Of a stretch of 64,000 nucleotides of DNA, positions 17,944 through 26,640 are shown piece after piece (position 1 is the first letter of the stretch; every line of letters starts with the position of its first letter). The translations under genes were made by a program, and so were the position numbers. Below the pieces are notes generated by a model that was not told the DNA's origin, did no database searches, and saw only the letters and a list, made by a program, of their open reading frames with translations. Source of the DNA: Candidatus Rhodoferax randersensis (GTDB lineage: Bacteria > Pseudomonadota > Gammaproteobacteria > Burkholderiales > Burkholderiaceae_C); assembly GCA_016718155.1 (NCBI GenBank), contig JADKEH010000006.1, positions 124,001-188,000 of the forward strand. Direction: 5' to 3'.

Positions 17944-20900
17944 ACGGCAAAGGTGAGGGTGGCGGAGTCGGAGCCGCCCAGGCCATCGCTGATGGTGTAG
18001 GTGGCCACTGGCACCGGGCCGTTGTAGTTGGATGCGGGCGCAAACGTGTAGGCGCCGTTGGCCGCAATGCTGAGCGAGCCCACGCCGGGGATGGTGGCGC
18101 TGGCGCCGGGGGCGAAGCTGCCCGCCACGCCAGCCACCGTGAACCCGGTCACGGCCAGCGGGTTACCGTCTGGGTCGCTGTCAGGGGTGCCGTCGGTGAG
18201 CACGTTGCCGCTGACCGGCGTGTCTTCGGTGACGGCCACCGGGCCGTCGTCATTGGCCACCGGCGGGTTGTTGCTTCCCATGGTGAGTGTAAGCGTGGCG
18301 CTGGCCGTGTTGGGTGCGCCCTGGCCATCGGTGATGGTGTAGGTGGCCACCGGAATGGCGCCCGCGTAGTTGGCCGCTGGGTTGAAAGTGTAGGTGCCGT
18401 TGGCGTTGATCACCAGGGTGCCCACGCCTGGGATGGTGGCCGTGGTGCCGGCCACAAAAGTGCCCGCCACACCCGTTACGGTGAACTCGGTGACGCTCAG
18501 GACGTTACCCTCGACATCGGTGTCGTTGGTGATGACGTTGCCGCTGATTGGCGTGTTGATGGGCACCGAGTTGGTGTCGGCCACGGCCAGCGGAGCGTCG
18601 TTGACGGCGCTGACGTTGGCAAAGGTGAGGGTGGCGGAGTCGGAGCCGCCCAGGCCATCGCTGATGGTGTAGGTGGCCACTGGCACCGGGCCGTTGTAGT
18701 TGGATGCGGGCGCAAACGTGTAGGCGCCGTTGGCCGCAATGCTGAGCGAGCCCACGCCGGGGATGGTGGCGCTGGCGCCGGGGGCGAAGCTGCCCGCCAC
18801 GCCAGCCACCGTGAACCCGGTCACGGCCAGCGGGTTACCGTCTGGGTCGCTGTCAGGGGTGCCGTCGGTGAGCACGTTGCCGCTGACCGGCGTGTCTTCG
18901 GTGACGGCCACCGGGCCGTCGTCATTGGCCACCGGCGGGTTGTTGCTGGCGCCGACGCTGAGCACTACTGTCGCCGTATCGCTACCACCCTGGCCATCAC
19001 CGATCGTGTAGGTGAACGACGCCGGGCCTGCGTACCCAGGATCCGGTGTAAAGACGACATCGCCCCCCGCAATCAAAACCGTTCCGTGCATCACACTCTG
19101 TACGCTGTCGAGCGTCAAAGGGTTGCCGTCGGGATCAGAGTCGTTACCCAGGAGTGATGCAGCGGTGATGGTCAAGGGTGTGTCCGCGACTACTGGGAGC
19201 ACGCCATCGTCAACCGCATCAGGGCTTCCGTTGACGATGCCAACTTGAATCGAGACCGTCGCGGAATCGGTGCCGCCTTGGCTGTCCGAAATGGTGTAGC
19301 TGAAACTGGCGGAGCCCTGGTAGCCAGGCGTCGGCGTGAAGATGACATTGCCTCCCACGATTGCCACCGTGCCATTGACCGCGCCTTGAACACTGCTGAG
19401 CGACAGCGTGTCGCCTTCGGGGTCGGTGTCATTGCTGAGCAAGCTGGCCGGGGTGATCGACAAGGGTGTGTTCACTGCAGTAGGCAGCACGCCATCGTCC
19501 ACCGCGTCGGGTGCGCTGTTGACGGGTACCACCACCGGTGGCTCGGTCACACTGATACTGACCGTCGCCGTATCGCTACCGCCATGCCCGTCGCTGATGG
19601 TGTAGGTGAAGCTGCTTGTGCCGACATAACCCGGCTCCGGTGTGAATACCACGTTGCCGCCGACCAGGGCGACGGTGCCATGAACGGCACCCTGGACGCT
19701 GGTGATGGCTAGGGGGTCGCCATCTGGATCGGAATCGTTGCCCAGCAACATCCCGACGGACATCGCCAGAGCTTTGTCCTTGTGGGTTCCCAGCACATCG
19801 TCCACTGCATCCGGCCCATCGTTGACCGGTCGCACTACCAAGTTGACAGTGGCGGTGTCAGTGCCGCCGTGGCCGTCGCTGATGGTGTAGGTGAAGCTGG
19901 CCGGGCCGTTGTAGTTGGCATTGGGGGTGAAGACAATTTGGCCGTTGACCAAGGTCACGCTGCCGTTGACGGCAGACTGCACACTGACCACCGATAGGGA
20001 ATCGCCATCCGGATCGGAATCGTTGCCCAGCAGCGTCGTTGGCGAGATCGTGATGGGTGTGTCTTCGTCGGTGGTCAAGGTGTCGTCGACCGCGTCGGGG
20101 GTGTCGTTGACCGGGACCACATTGAGCGTCACGGTGGCGGTGTCGCTGCCGCCGTGGCCGTCGCTGATGGTGTAGGTAAAGCTGGCCGGGCCGTTGTAGT
20201 TCGGCGTGGGTGTGAACACCACGTTGCCGTTGACCAGCGCCACCGTGCCATGGTCGACGCTTTGGACGCTGGTGATGTTGAGGGTGTCACCGTCCACATC
20301 GATGTCGTTGCCCAGCAGGGTCGTGGCGGCAATCGTGATCGGCTGATCTTCGTTGGTGGACAGTACGTCGTCCAGTGCGTCGGGGCCATCATTGACCGGA
20401 TTGACTGTTACGTTGACGGTGGCGCTGGAGACGCCGCCATGGCCGTCGCTGAGGGTGTAGGTAAAGCTCGCTGGGCCGTTGTAGTTGGCGTCCGGCGTGA
20501 ACTGCACCACGCCGTCGACCAGCGTTACGGTTCCGTGCACGGCACCCTGAACACTGGTGAGGGTCAGCGGATCGCCTTCGGGGTCGGTGTCGTTGCCCAA
20601 CAGGCTGGCGGTGCTGACGGTAACCGGCGTTTCTTCGTCGGTCGTTAGGGCGTCGGGTACGCCCACTGGGGCATCGTTAACCGGATTGACGGTCAGGTTC
20701 ACCATCGCCGTGCTGCTGCCGCCGTGCCCATCGCTGATGGTATAGCTGAAGCTGGCCGGGCCGTTGTAATTCAGGGTCGGCGTGAACACGACACTGCCAT
20801 TGACCAAAGACACCGTGCCATTGACGGCGCCATGAACGCTGGTCAATGTAAGCGTGTCGCCGTCGACGTCGGTGTCGTTACCCAGCAGGCTGGACAGGCT

Positions 20901-21749
20901 AAGAGTGAATGGCGTGTCTTCGTTGGTACTGCCGACCGAGTCGTTGACGGCCACAGGTGGGTCATTGACGGCGGAGACGGTCAGATTGACGGTGGCGGTA
21001 TCCGTGCCGCCGCGGCCATCTTCGACGGTGTAGCTGAAGCTGGCCGGGCCGTTGAAATTAGGGTTGGGTGTGAAGGTTATGTTGCCGCCTTCCAGCGCCA
21101 CGCTGCCGTTCACTGGCGTCTGCACGCTGATGATGCTCAGCACATCGCCGTCCGGGTCGGTGTCGTTGCCGGTCAGGGCGGCCAGACTCAGGACCAGCGG
21201 CGTGTCTTCGGTGGCGCTCAGCGCGTCGTCGATGGCGATCGGAGCCTGGTTGGGCGTGTCCTCGGCGGTGATGGGTGTCGTCGTCTGGCTGCTGTCAGTT
21301 GCGCTAGCCTGGTCCAGCGGGGTCAGTGTTTCGTCGATTCGCAACACGCGCACGAAGCTGTGCGATTCGGTGTTGTCGCCACCGGTGGCGCCAGCGGCGG
21401 TGGGATCGAGCTCGGTTGACAGGTCGCCGCCGGCCGCGATGACACGTGCGACTTGGGCCGCACCGCTGTTGAGGTCCTTCAGGGCGGCTTCGGTGCGGTC
21501 TTGCGGCGCCGTGCCCAGCAGGGTGGCGTCAATCAGCAGTTCGCGCCCAGCGGCCACGAACAGCAGTTCGCCGTTGGGCAGCGCCAGTTCCAGCCGGGTC
21601 CCGGCGTCGGTCACCACGATCTGGCCTTCTTGCACTTCGTCCCCAACCTTGAGCTCGATGCGCTCGCCGGCCGCGTTCACAACCCAGGCTTTGCCCTGCA
21701 GCACAACAACAACACCACGGGCCAGGGCGGAAACTTGATTGGTAGCCAT
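17007..21749 (-). CDS. Giant LapA-like adhesin, N-terminal segment with retention module
   Basis: This is the true start of the surface adhesin (MATNQVSALARG, with GGAG upstream). Residues 1-115 form the LapA-type retention module that plugs in the outer membrane channel. TAAG at residues 117-120 is the predicted LapG cleavage site. After it come about eight Ig/cadherin-like repeats of roughly 95-100 residues with NDTDPDGD motifs, three VCBS-like repeats, and the first C-A-B units of the 966-bp array. The frame breaks at about 17116; the last 37 residues are out-of-frame. Joined across both frameshifts, the protein would be about 4,233 residues. It is likely exported by the neighbouring LapB/LapC/TolC system and mediates attachment and biofilm formation. 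Confidence 0.9.
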   Translation of the reverse strand: MATNQVSALARGVVVVLQGKAWVVNAAGERIELKVGDEVQEGQIVVTDAGTRLELALPNGELLFVAAGRELLIDATLLGTAPQDRTEAALKDLNSGAAQVARVIAAGGDLSTELDPTAAGATGGDNTESHSFVRVLRIDETLTPLDQASATDSSQTTTPITAEDTPNQAPIAIDDALSATEDTPLVLSLAALTGNDTDPDGDVLSIISVQTPVNGSVALEGGNITFTPNPNFNGPASFSYTVEDGRGGTDTATVNLTVSAVNDPPVAVNDSVGSTNEDTPFTLSLSSLLGNDTDVDGDTLTLTSVHGAVNGTVSLVNGSVVFTPTLNYNGPASFSYTISDGHGGSSTAMVNLTVNPVNDAPVGVPDALTTDEETPVTVSTASLLGNDTDPEGDPLTLTSVQGAVHGTVTLVDGVVQFTPDANYNGPASFTYTLSDGHGGVSSATVNVTVNPVNDGPDALDDVLSTNEDQPITIAATTLLGNDIDVDGDTLNITSVQSVDHGTVALVNGNVVFTPTPNYNGPASFTYTISDGHGGSDTATVTLNVVPVNDTPDAVDDTLTTDEDTPITISPTTLLGNDSDPDGDSLSVVSVQSAVNGSVTLVNGQIVFTPNANYNGPASFTYTISDGHGGTDTATVNLVVRPVNDGPDAVDDVLGTHKDKALAMSVGMLLGNDSDPDGDPLAITSVQGAVHGTVALVGGNVVFTPEPGYVGTSSFTYTISDGHGGSDTATVSISVTEPPVVVPVNSAPDAVDDGVLPTAVNTPLSITPASLLSNDTDPEGDTLSLSSVQGAVNGTVAIVGGNVIFTPTPGYQGSASFSYTISDSQGGTDSATVSIQVGIVNGSPDAVDDGVLPVVADTPLTITAASLLGNDSDPDGNPLTLDSVQSVMHGTVLIAGGDVVFTPDPGYAGPASFTYTIGDGQGGSDTATVVLSVGASNNPPVANDDGPVAVTEDTPVSGNVLTDGTPDSDPDGNPLAVTGFTVAGVAGSFAPGASATIPGVGSLSIAANGAYTFAPASNYNGPVPVATYTISDGLGGSDSATLTFANVSAVNDAPLAVADTNSVPINTPISGNVITNDTDVEGNVLSVTEFTVTGVAGTFVAGTTATIPGVGTLVINANGTYTFNPAANYAGAIPVATYTITDGQGAPNTASATLTLTMGSNNPPVANDDGPVAVTEDTPVSGNVLTDGTPDSDPDGNPLAVTGFTVAGVAGSFAPGASATIPGVGSLSIAANGAYTFAPASNYNGPVPVATYTISDGLGGSDSATLTFAVTPANDDFTDADEVASVAEDTVLNGSVLTGTTSVDGPVTVTTFTVAGNATVFNAGQSATITGVGTLSIAANGDYVFTPVANYNGPVPVATYTMTDGSGTNDTSTLTITVTAVNDAFTDADEVVSGAEDTVLNGSVLTGTTSVDGSVTVTTFAIAGVAGSFAAGSTATIPSVGTLVINANGDYTFTPAANYNGTVPVVTYSMTDGSSGDTSTLSITIPPTDDAFTDANESVNVAEDTILNGSVLTGTTSVDGPVTVTTFTIVGVAGTFNAGQTATIARRWHLGDQRQRRLHLHASGQLQRHGAGGHLHDDRRL
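17946..18275 (-). repeat. Direct repeat copy 1 (330 bp, pair at 18618-18947)
   Basis: This VCBS-like unit (AVTEDTPVSGNVLTDG ... YTISDGLGGSDSATLTFA) appears identical to 18618-18947, offset by 672 bp, with one divergent unit between them. It is coding sequence of the adhesin. Confidence 0.85.
18618..18947 (-). repeat. Direct repeat copy 2 (330 bp, pair at 17946-18275)
   Basis: Second copy of the 330-bp adhesin unit; both ends of the match fall at the same points in the repeat (from GGCAAAGGTGAGG to GTTGTTGCT on the plus strand). Confidence 0.85.
21390..21401 (-). other. Predicted LapG cleavage site TAAG in adhesin
   Basis: Codons for Thr-Ala-Ala-Gly, residues 117-120 of the adhesin, lie in the context ELDPTAAGATGG just after the retention module. 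LapA-type proteins are cut between the two alanines of this motif. Position and context match the known substrates; cleavage here is inferred. Confidence 0.8.
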
Positions 21750-21843
21750 GAGGACACTCCAGAAAACAACAACGGTAGATTGCTGGACTCTAGGGCCGCC
21801 AGGCGTGTCTGGGTATTGTCCTCAGGTACAGGTACACCGACTG

Positions 21844-21861
21844 GGCCGACGGGGGTCGGCC
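21844..21861 (-). promoter_or_regulatory. Hairpin in the luxR-adhesin intergenic region
   Basis: A perfect 7-bp stem (GGCCGAC with GTCGGCC) with a GGGG loop (plus-strand reading) sits between the LuxR gene and the adhesin start, without a T-tract. It may be a weak terminator or a leader structure. Confidence 0.35.
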
Positions 21862-21882
21862 GGGCCACCATGGCTGCTGGCC

Positions 21883-22524
21883 TCAGTGAATACCGTGCAC
21901 GCGCAGCGCCAGTTGCAGGCGGTCGGTCAGGTTGAGCTTCTCAAATACCGCCGTCAAATGGGCCTTGACGGTCCGCTCGGAGATGCCGCAGTCGGTGGCG
22001 ATGGCCTGGTTGGACGCCCCATTGGCCGCCAGCACCGCGACTTGGCGCTCGCGCTGGGTCAGTCCGATGGCCCAGTTGGTGTCGGCCGCTTGTGGCGCAC
22101 GGGCCAAGGCGATTTGGGTGCGGTTCAGCAGTTGGTGCATCAGCTCCCGCCCAATCCAGACCTGCCCGGACGCCACCACGTCGCGCACTTGACGCAACGT
22201 CTTGGCGTCGGCAAAGGCGTGACAGTAGGCGGCGCAGCCGGCATCAAGCGCTGCCATGCCTTGTGCATTGTGGGGGTTGGAGCTGGCGTACACGATCCTG
22301 GGCTCGGGCGCAGCCTGCAGCAGGCGTTTCCAGCGGGGGTCGCTCCAGGCCGGCAACTGGGGCAGGGAATGGTCGATCCAGACCGTGGTGCCGGGCTGCA
22401 GCGGGTCGAGTAGCGCGTCGAACTGCCTCAGGGCCAGCGTCGTTCGTCCCAATGCAGCGCGCCAGTGGCCCAGCAAGCCCGCATCCTGGCTGAGCAGCAG
22501 GGTCTTCGGCGGCGCTGCGCTCAT
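21883..22524 (-). CDS. LuxR-family response regulator with degenerate receiver domain
   Basis: This 213-residue transcription factor has a C-terminal LuxR-type helix-turn-helix (LTQRERQVAVLAANG, SERTVKAHLTAVFEKL, residues about 150-210). The N-terminal half resembles a receiver: Asp51 (TTVWIDHS) sits where the phosphorylated Asp would be, but the acidic pair is reduced (LSQDAG) and the conserved Lys is replaced (AAYCHAFADA), so phosphorylation is doubtful. It overlaps the HlyD gene by 4 bp and lies 133 bp upstream of the adhesin on the same strand, so it may control adhesin or exporter expression. No partner kinase is seen. Confidence 0.85.
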   Translation of the reverse strand: MSAAPPKTLLLSQDAGLLGHWRAALGRTTLALRQFDALLDPLQPGTTVWIDHSLPQLPAWSDPRWKRLLQAAPEPRIVYASSNPHNAQGMAALDAGCAAYCHAFADAKTLRQVRDVVASGQVWIGRELMHQLLNRTQIALARAPQAADTNWAIGLTQRERQVAVLAANGASNQAIATDCGISERTVKAHLTAVFEKLNLTDRLQLALRVHGIH

Positions 22525-23933
22525 CGTTCCGTCAAGGCGTTGGCCCTGGCGCGCAGAATCGGCTTGAGCAGGTAGGCCAGCACCGTCTTCTTGCCGGTCA
22601 GGATGTCCACCTCCGCCACCATGCCGGGAATGATGGGCAGCTTCTGGGGGCCCAGGTTGGTGCTCAGCGTGCGCACCCGCACCAGAAAGAAGGCATTGCC
22701 CTTGTCGTCCACCACGCTGTCGGCGCTGATGTGTTCCAAGGTTGCCTCCAACCCCCCATAGGTGGCGAAATCGTAAGCGGTGAACTTGACCAGGGCTTTC
22801 TGACCGGGGCGCAGAAAAGCGATGTCGCGTGGCAGCACGCGCGCCTCTAACAGCAGCGCATCGTCAGACGGGACGAGCTCGATCAAGTCCTTGCCGGGTT
22901 GCACCACGCCACCCACCGTGTTCACCCGCAATTGCTTGACCGTACCGTTCACAGGCGAGCGGATGTCAGTCTGTTTGACCCGATCAGCCAAGGCCGTGCT
23001 GCCTTCCGACAGCGCGCTGAGCTTGGCGTTGGTTTCACTCAACTCGGAGCGGGCGATGTTCTTGAAGGTCAGATCCACCTCCTGAATCTTGCGCAGGGCT
23101 TCATTGATGGCGGATTCAATGCGGGGAATGTCGGAGTTGGCGCTGTCACGCTCCCCCCGGTAGCGCGCCACATCGCGTTCCAGGCGCAGCAGTTCGACGT
23201 CGGAGACCGCACCCGACTTGGCCAAGGGGCGGGTCATCTCCAGCTCGCGCGCGGTCAGGGTGTAACTTTGCGCAGCCTGTTCCCGCCGTGCCCTGACCGA
23301 TACCAGCTCCTGACTGCGTTGCGCGGCCTGTTGCCGGGCCACGCCGATGGTGGCGTCGAGCTCGGCGCGGCGCGACTCATACAACTGACGCTCCTGCTCC
23401 ACGATCTCCGGGGCTTCCTTGTCCATGCCTTCGGGCGGCACGAAGCGCGCACCATCCGCCAGCGCCTTGAGGCGTGCCGCCTTGGCCAGCAACGCCAGGT
23501 ACTGCGAGCGGTTTTCTCGTAGGGATGACACCATGCGCGTCGGGTCCACTTTCAGCAGCAGGTCGCCCACTTTGACCGTCTGTCCTTCGCGCACCAGGAT
23601 TTCGGACACGATGCCGCCATCCAGGCTTTGCAGCACCTGGATCTGGCGTGAGGGAATCACTTTGCCTTCGCCGCGCGTCACCTCGTCAAGGGACGCCAAG
23701 GCGGCCCAGATCAACAAGACCAGCACCGTGGCCACGCTGAGCCAGACCATCACCCGTGCGCCGCGCGGCGTTTGTTCGGCGATGGCCCAGTCGGCGTTGG
23801 CGTCAAAGTCATTGTCGCGCTCGGCCTCCCTGCCCAGCAGGGCCAGCATGGCCCGGTCCAGCCAACGGGAGCACGGCGCGTAGAGGCGGCCCCAGGCGGC
23901 CTTGATCCGGTCGATGGCGGGCTGTTGCATCAT
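22521..23933 (-). CDS. lapC: HlyD-family type I secretion periplasmic adaptor (LapC role)
   Basis: This membrane-fusion protein links the inner membrane ABC exporter to the TolC channel. It has 470 residues with a cytoplasmic N-terminus, one membrane helix (about residues 60-80, VMVWLSVATVLVLLIWAA), a lipoyl half-motif (LQSLDGGIVSEILVREGQ), long coiled-coil hairpin helices (about 130-310), the second lipoyl half (TDIRSPVNGTVKQL) and the HlyD C-terminal signature (GMVAEVDILTGKKTVLAYLL). It overlaps the exporter gene and the LuxR gene by 4 bp each, so the three are translationally coupled in one operon. Confidence 0.93.
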   Translation of the reverse strand: MMQQPAIDRIKAAWGRLYAPCSRWLDRAMLALLGREAERDNDFDANADWAIAEQTPRGARVMVWLSVATVLVLLIWAALASLDEVTRGEGKVIPSRQIQVLQSLDGGIVSEILVREGQTVKVGDLLLKVDPTRMVSSLRENRSQYLALLAKAARLKALADGARFVPPEGMDKEAPEIVEQERQLYESRRAELDATIGVARQQAAQRSQELVSVRARREQAAQSYTLTARELEMTRPLAKSGAVSDVELLRLERDVARYRGERDSANSDIPRIESAINEALRKIQEVDLTFKNIARSELSETNAKLSALSEGSTALADRVKQTDIRSPVNGTVKQLRVNTVGGVVQPGKDLIELVPSDDALLLEARVLPRDIAFLRPGQKALVKFTAYDFATYGGLEATLEHISADSVVDDKGNAFFLVRVRTLSTNLGPQKLPIIPGMVAEVDILTGKKTVLAYLLKPILRARANALTER

Positions 23934-26134
23934 GCGGCCTTGCCGATGCGTCCGCTTTGCAGCGCCTCGACCACCTGAGCCTTCGGGCCGTCGGCCATGA
24001 TCTGGCCGTTGTCCATCACGATCAAACGGTCCACCAGGTCAAGCAGGGAGTTGCGGTGGGTCACCAGCAGCACCGTCTTGCCGACAGTGAATTTGCGCAA
24101 ACGGACTTTGATCGCCTCTTCGCTCTGGTGGTCCATGGCACTGCTGGGCTCATCGAGCAACAGCATCGGTGGGTCGTTCAGCACGGCTCGGGCAATCCCG
24201 ACGGCCTGGCGCTGACCGCCCGAGAGGGATTCACCGCGCTCACCAATCGCCATGTCAAAACCTTGCGGGTGCCGGTTGGCAAACTCGCTGACGCCGGCAA
24301 TCTCCGCGGCGGTGAGTACTGCCTGGTCGTCCGCAAAGGGCGCCCCCATGGCGATGTTTTCCTTGAGCGAACCGTAGAACAGGTTGACGTCCTGCGGTAC
24401 AAAACCAATCGCCCGGCGTAGCTCGGCCGGGTCGATCTGGCGCGAATCGATGCCATCGATCAGCACCGCCCCCTGCGTCGGCTGGTACAGACCCAGCATC
24501 AACCGCTGCACCGTGGATTTGCCGGAGCCAACCCGCCCGATGATGGCGACTTTTTCCCCGGCATTGATCTTGAAGGACACCTTGTTGAGGGCGACCTGCT
24601 GGTGGCCGGGGTAGGAGAAGGTGACGCCCCTGAATTCGATGCTGCCCTCGAATCGGCTGCGGTGCAAGAAGCTGGACTCGTCCGGTCGCTCTGGCTCGGT
24701 CTTCATGTGGGTCTCGACCGAAGCCAGGCCGCTCTTGGCATGGTGGAACTGCATCAACAGCCCCGCCACCTGACCAAACGGTGCCATGGCACGCCCGGCC
24801 AGCATCGTGGCGGCAATGATGCCGCCCATGCTGACCTGGTTGTTGAGCATCAGGTAGACGCCGGCAATCACGACAAAGACCGACACCAACTGCGCCAGAG
24901 TCTGGGCGGCATTGAGCGTGGCGGACGACAGGAGCTTGAGTTTGGCGCTGTTCTGGGCCAGGAAGATCGTTGCGCGTTCCCACTTACGCTGGATGCTGCC
25001 CTCGGCCACCATGAACTTGATGGTTTCGATTCCGACCAGGCTCTCTACCAGCGTGGCGTTGCGCTGCGCGGCGGCGCGCTGCGTCAGGTCAACCAGCTCC
25101 TGCATCTTTTGTTGCACCACCATGGATGCAAACAACAGCAACACGATGCCGACCAGCGGCGGCAGCACAAACCAGGGGGAGATCCAGGCCAGCGCGATCA
25201 GAAACACCAGCACAAAGGGCAGGTCCACCAGTGCCGTGATGGAGGCCGACGCGACAAACTCCCGCACCGACTCGAACGCGCGCAGATTGGCCGCGAACGA
25301 CCCCACCGAGGCAGGCCGGTCCGCAAGGCCAATGCCCAGCACCCGCTCCATGATCTTGGACGACAAGCTAACGTCAATGCGCTTGCCAGCGGTGTCCAGG
25401 ATGTAGCCGCGCAAGATTCGCAGCAGGGCGTCAAAGGCCAGCATCAGCATCACGCCAATCGCCAGCACCCATAGCGTCTCTTCAGCGCGGTTTGGAATGA
25501 CGCGGTCGTACACCGTCATCGTGAAAATTGGCATGCCCAGCGCAAACAGGTTGATCAGCAGGGCGGCCAGCAGACTGTCCCGGTACAGGCGCCAGTTCTG
25601 GAACACCACGCCCCAAAACCAGTGCCGGGCGCGTACCTGCCCGGTCTCGGGTGTGCGCTGGTCGAAATTGAAGATTGGCCTGACGAAGAAGGCCAGGCCC
25701 GCATAGATGGTTGCCAGCGTGTCGCGGTCGATCAGATCGGACGACTCTCCGGTCTCGGGGTAGCGCACCCGTGCTTCGCCGCTGGGCAGCCATTCCAGCA
25801 GCAGGCAGGCCTGCTTGTCCTTGAGCAACAGGATGGCCGGCAACAGGCCGGGGCGCAGATCGTCCAGGCTTCGGCGGGCCAGGCGGGCCGTCAGCCCGGC
25901 ACGGGCGGCTGCGCGGGGAACCAGCGCTGGCGTGGCGCAGTTCTCTTCGAGCGGCAGGCCGGCCGACAAGGATTCGCGTGTGGTGGCAATGCCGAAGATG
26001 CGGGCGATGGCAACAACACAGTCCAGCAACGGGTCCACGTGGGCGGTGCGCTCGCCGGCACGCCAGCTTGCGTGCTCGGCCTGCCGATGAATCGGGGGCG
26101 CCCCGGTAGAGAGATCACTAGAGGATGCCGTCAT
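23930..26134 (-). CDS. lapB: Type I secretion ABC transporter, permease/ATPase (LapB role)
   Basis: This inner-membrane exporter powers secretion of the adhesin by ATP hydrolysis. Its 734 residues comprise an N-terminal C39-like domain (about 20-145) lacking the catalytic cysteine arrangement, as in other RTX exporters; six membrane helices (about 160-460); and an ATPase domain with Walker A (GRVGSGKST), signature (LSGGQRQ), Walker B (MLLLDEPSSAMD) and switch His (VTHRNS). The degenerate C39 domain fits a substrate without a cleaved leader. It overlaps the upstream 107-residue gene by 17 bp and the HlyD gene by 4 bp. Confidence 0.95.
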   Translation of the reverse strand: MTASSSDLSTGAPPIHRQAEHASWRAGERTAHVDPLLDCVVAIARIFGIATTRESLSAGLPLEENCATPALVPRAAARAGLTARLARRSLDDLRPGLLPAILLLKDKQACLLLEWLPSGEARVRYPETGESSDLIDRDTLATIYAGLAFFVRPIFNFDQRTPETGQVRARHWFWGVVFQNWRLYRDSLLAALLINLFALGMPIFTMTVYDRVIPNRAEETLWVLAIGVMLMLAFDALLRILRGYILDTAGKRIDVSLSSKIMERVLGIGLADRPASVGSFAANLRAFESVREFVASASITALVDLPFVLVFLIALAWISPWFVLPPLVGIVLLLFASMVVQQKMQELVDLTQRAAAQRNATLVESLVGIETIKFMVAEGSIQRKWERATIFLAQNSAKLKLLSSATLNAAQTLAQLVSVFVVIAGVYLMLNNQVSMGGIIAATMLAGRAMAPFGQVAGLLMQFHHAKSGLASVETHMKTEPERPDESSFLHRSRFEGSIEFRGVTFSYPGHQQVALNKVSFKINAGEKVAIIGRVGSGKSTVQRLMLGLYQPTQGAVLIDGIDSRQIDPAELRRAIGFVPQDVNLFYGSLKENIAMGAPFADDQAVLTAAEIAGVSEFANRHPQGFDMAIGERGESLSGGQRQAVGIARAVLNDPPMLLLDEPSSAMDHQSEEAIKVRLRKFTVGKTVLLVTHRNSLLDLVDRLIVMDNGQIMADGPKAQVVEALQSGRIGKAA

Positions 26135-26441
26135 CGCGTCCGATCAGGTCCAGCGCGCCGTGCAGGCGGCTGCGCAGGCCTTTGCGCTGGGTCAGTTTTC
26201 GCTGCGCGGCCTCGGGCAGGTCGGTCAGTCGGATGACCTGGGTCTTGATCAACGTGTCGATCACGTCTTCGATCACGCGTACAAAATCGGCGTCGATGGT
26301 GTCAAACGATGGTGCCGGGGCATCGCCGACCATGAACGCCTTGACATCCGGGTCGTCCGCACTCACGGGTTGGGCGTCCGTTTGCGGGTGCCGTGAAATT
26401 GACACCATGACACCGTCCGCATCTCGGTTGGCATACAGCAT
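26118..26441 (-). CDS. Conserved small protein at head of the secretion operon, function unknown
   Basis: A 107-residue soluble protein without signal peptide or membrane segment. The middle (FDTIDADFVRVIEDVIDTLIKTQVIRLTDLPEAAQRKL) looks helical and the C-terminus is basic (RKGLRSRLHGAL). Similar small genes stand before lapB-like exporters in related bacteria, and my recollection is that some are labelled tryptophan synthase beta-like, which the length and motifs do not support. The overlap with the exporter suggests a shared transcript. The promoter of the operon should lie between 26442 and 26590. Confidence 0.7.
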   Translation of the reverse strand: MLYANRDADGVMVSISRHPQTDAQPVSADDPDVKAFMVGDAPAPSFDTIDADFVRVIEDVIDTLIKTQVIRLTDLPEAAQRKLTQRKGLRSRLHGALDLIGRDDGIL

Positions 26442-26587
26442 AAGACCTTTGAGTTCGCTCAGTTACCGGGTTGCGCGCCACGCTAGCGCCGGTCTATCCG
26501 GTTCGGCAGGGATTCTGCACGCACCGTGCAATGCTATCTGATTCCCGCTGCGATGGCGGCCTGTCCGCGGTATGGCCACGCAACCGC

Positions 26588-26628
26588 TTGCATACAGGTG
26601 GGGGTATGGTATATACTGCCACCTGTAT
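26588..26628 (+). promoter_or_regulatory. Promoter overlapped by perfect inverted repeat (candidate CsoR-type operator)
   Basis: A -35 TTGCAT (26588-26593), 18-bp spacer and -10 TATACT (26612-26617) precede the RND adaptor gene. A perfect 10-bp inverted repeat, ATACAGGTGG (26592-26601) and CCACCTGTAT (26619-26628), brackets the -10 and spacer, which contain GGGGGTAT and ATATAC. A repressor bound here would block RNA polymerase. G-tract plus TAT arms are reminiscent of CsoR/CstR operators, and a CsoR-family gene ends this gene run at 34817. Binding is inferred. Confidence 0.7.
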
Positions 26629-26640
26629 ATGGAGGTTGCC

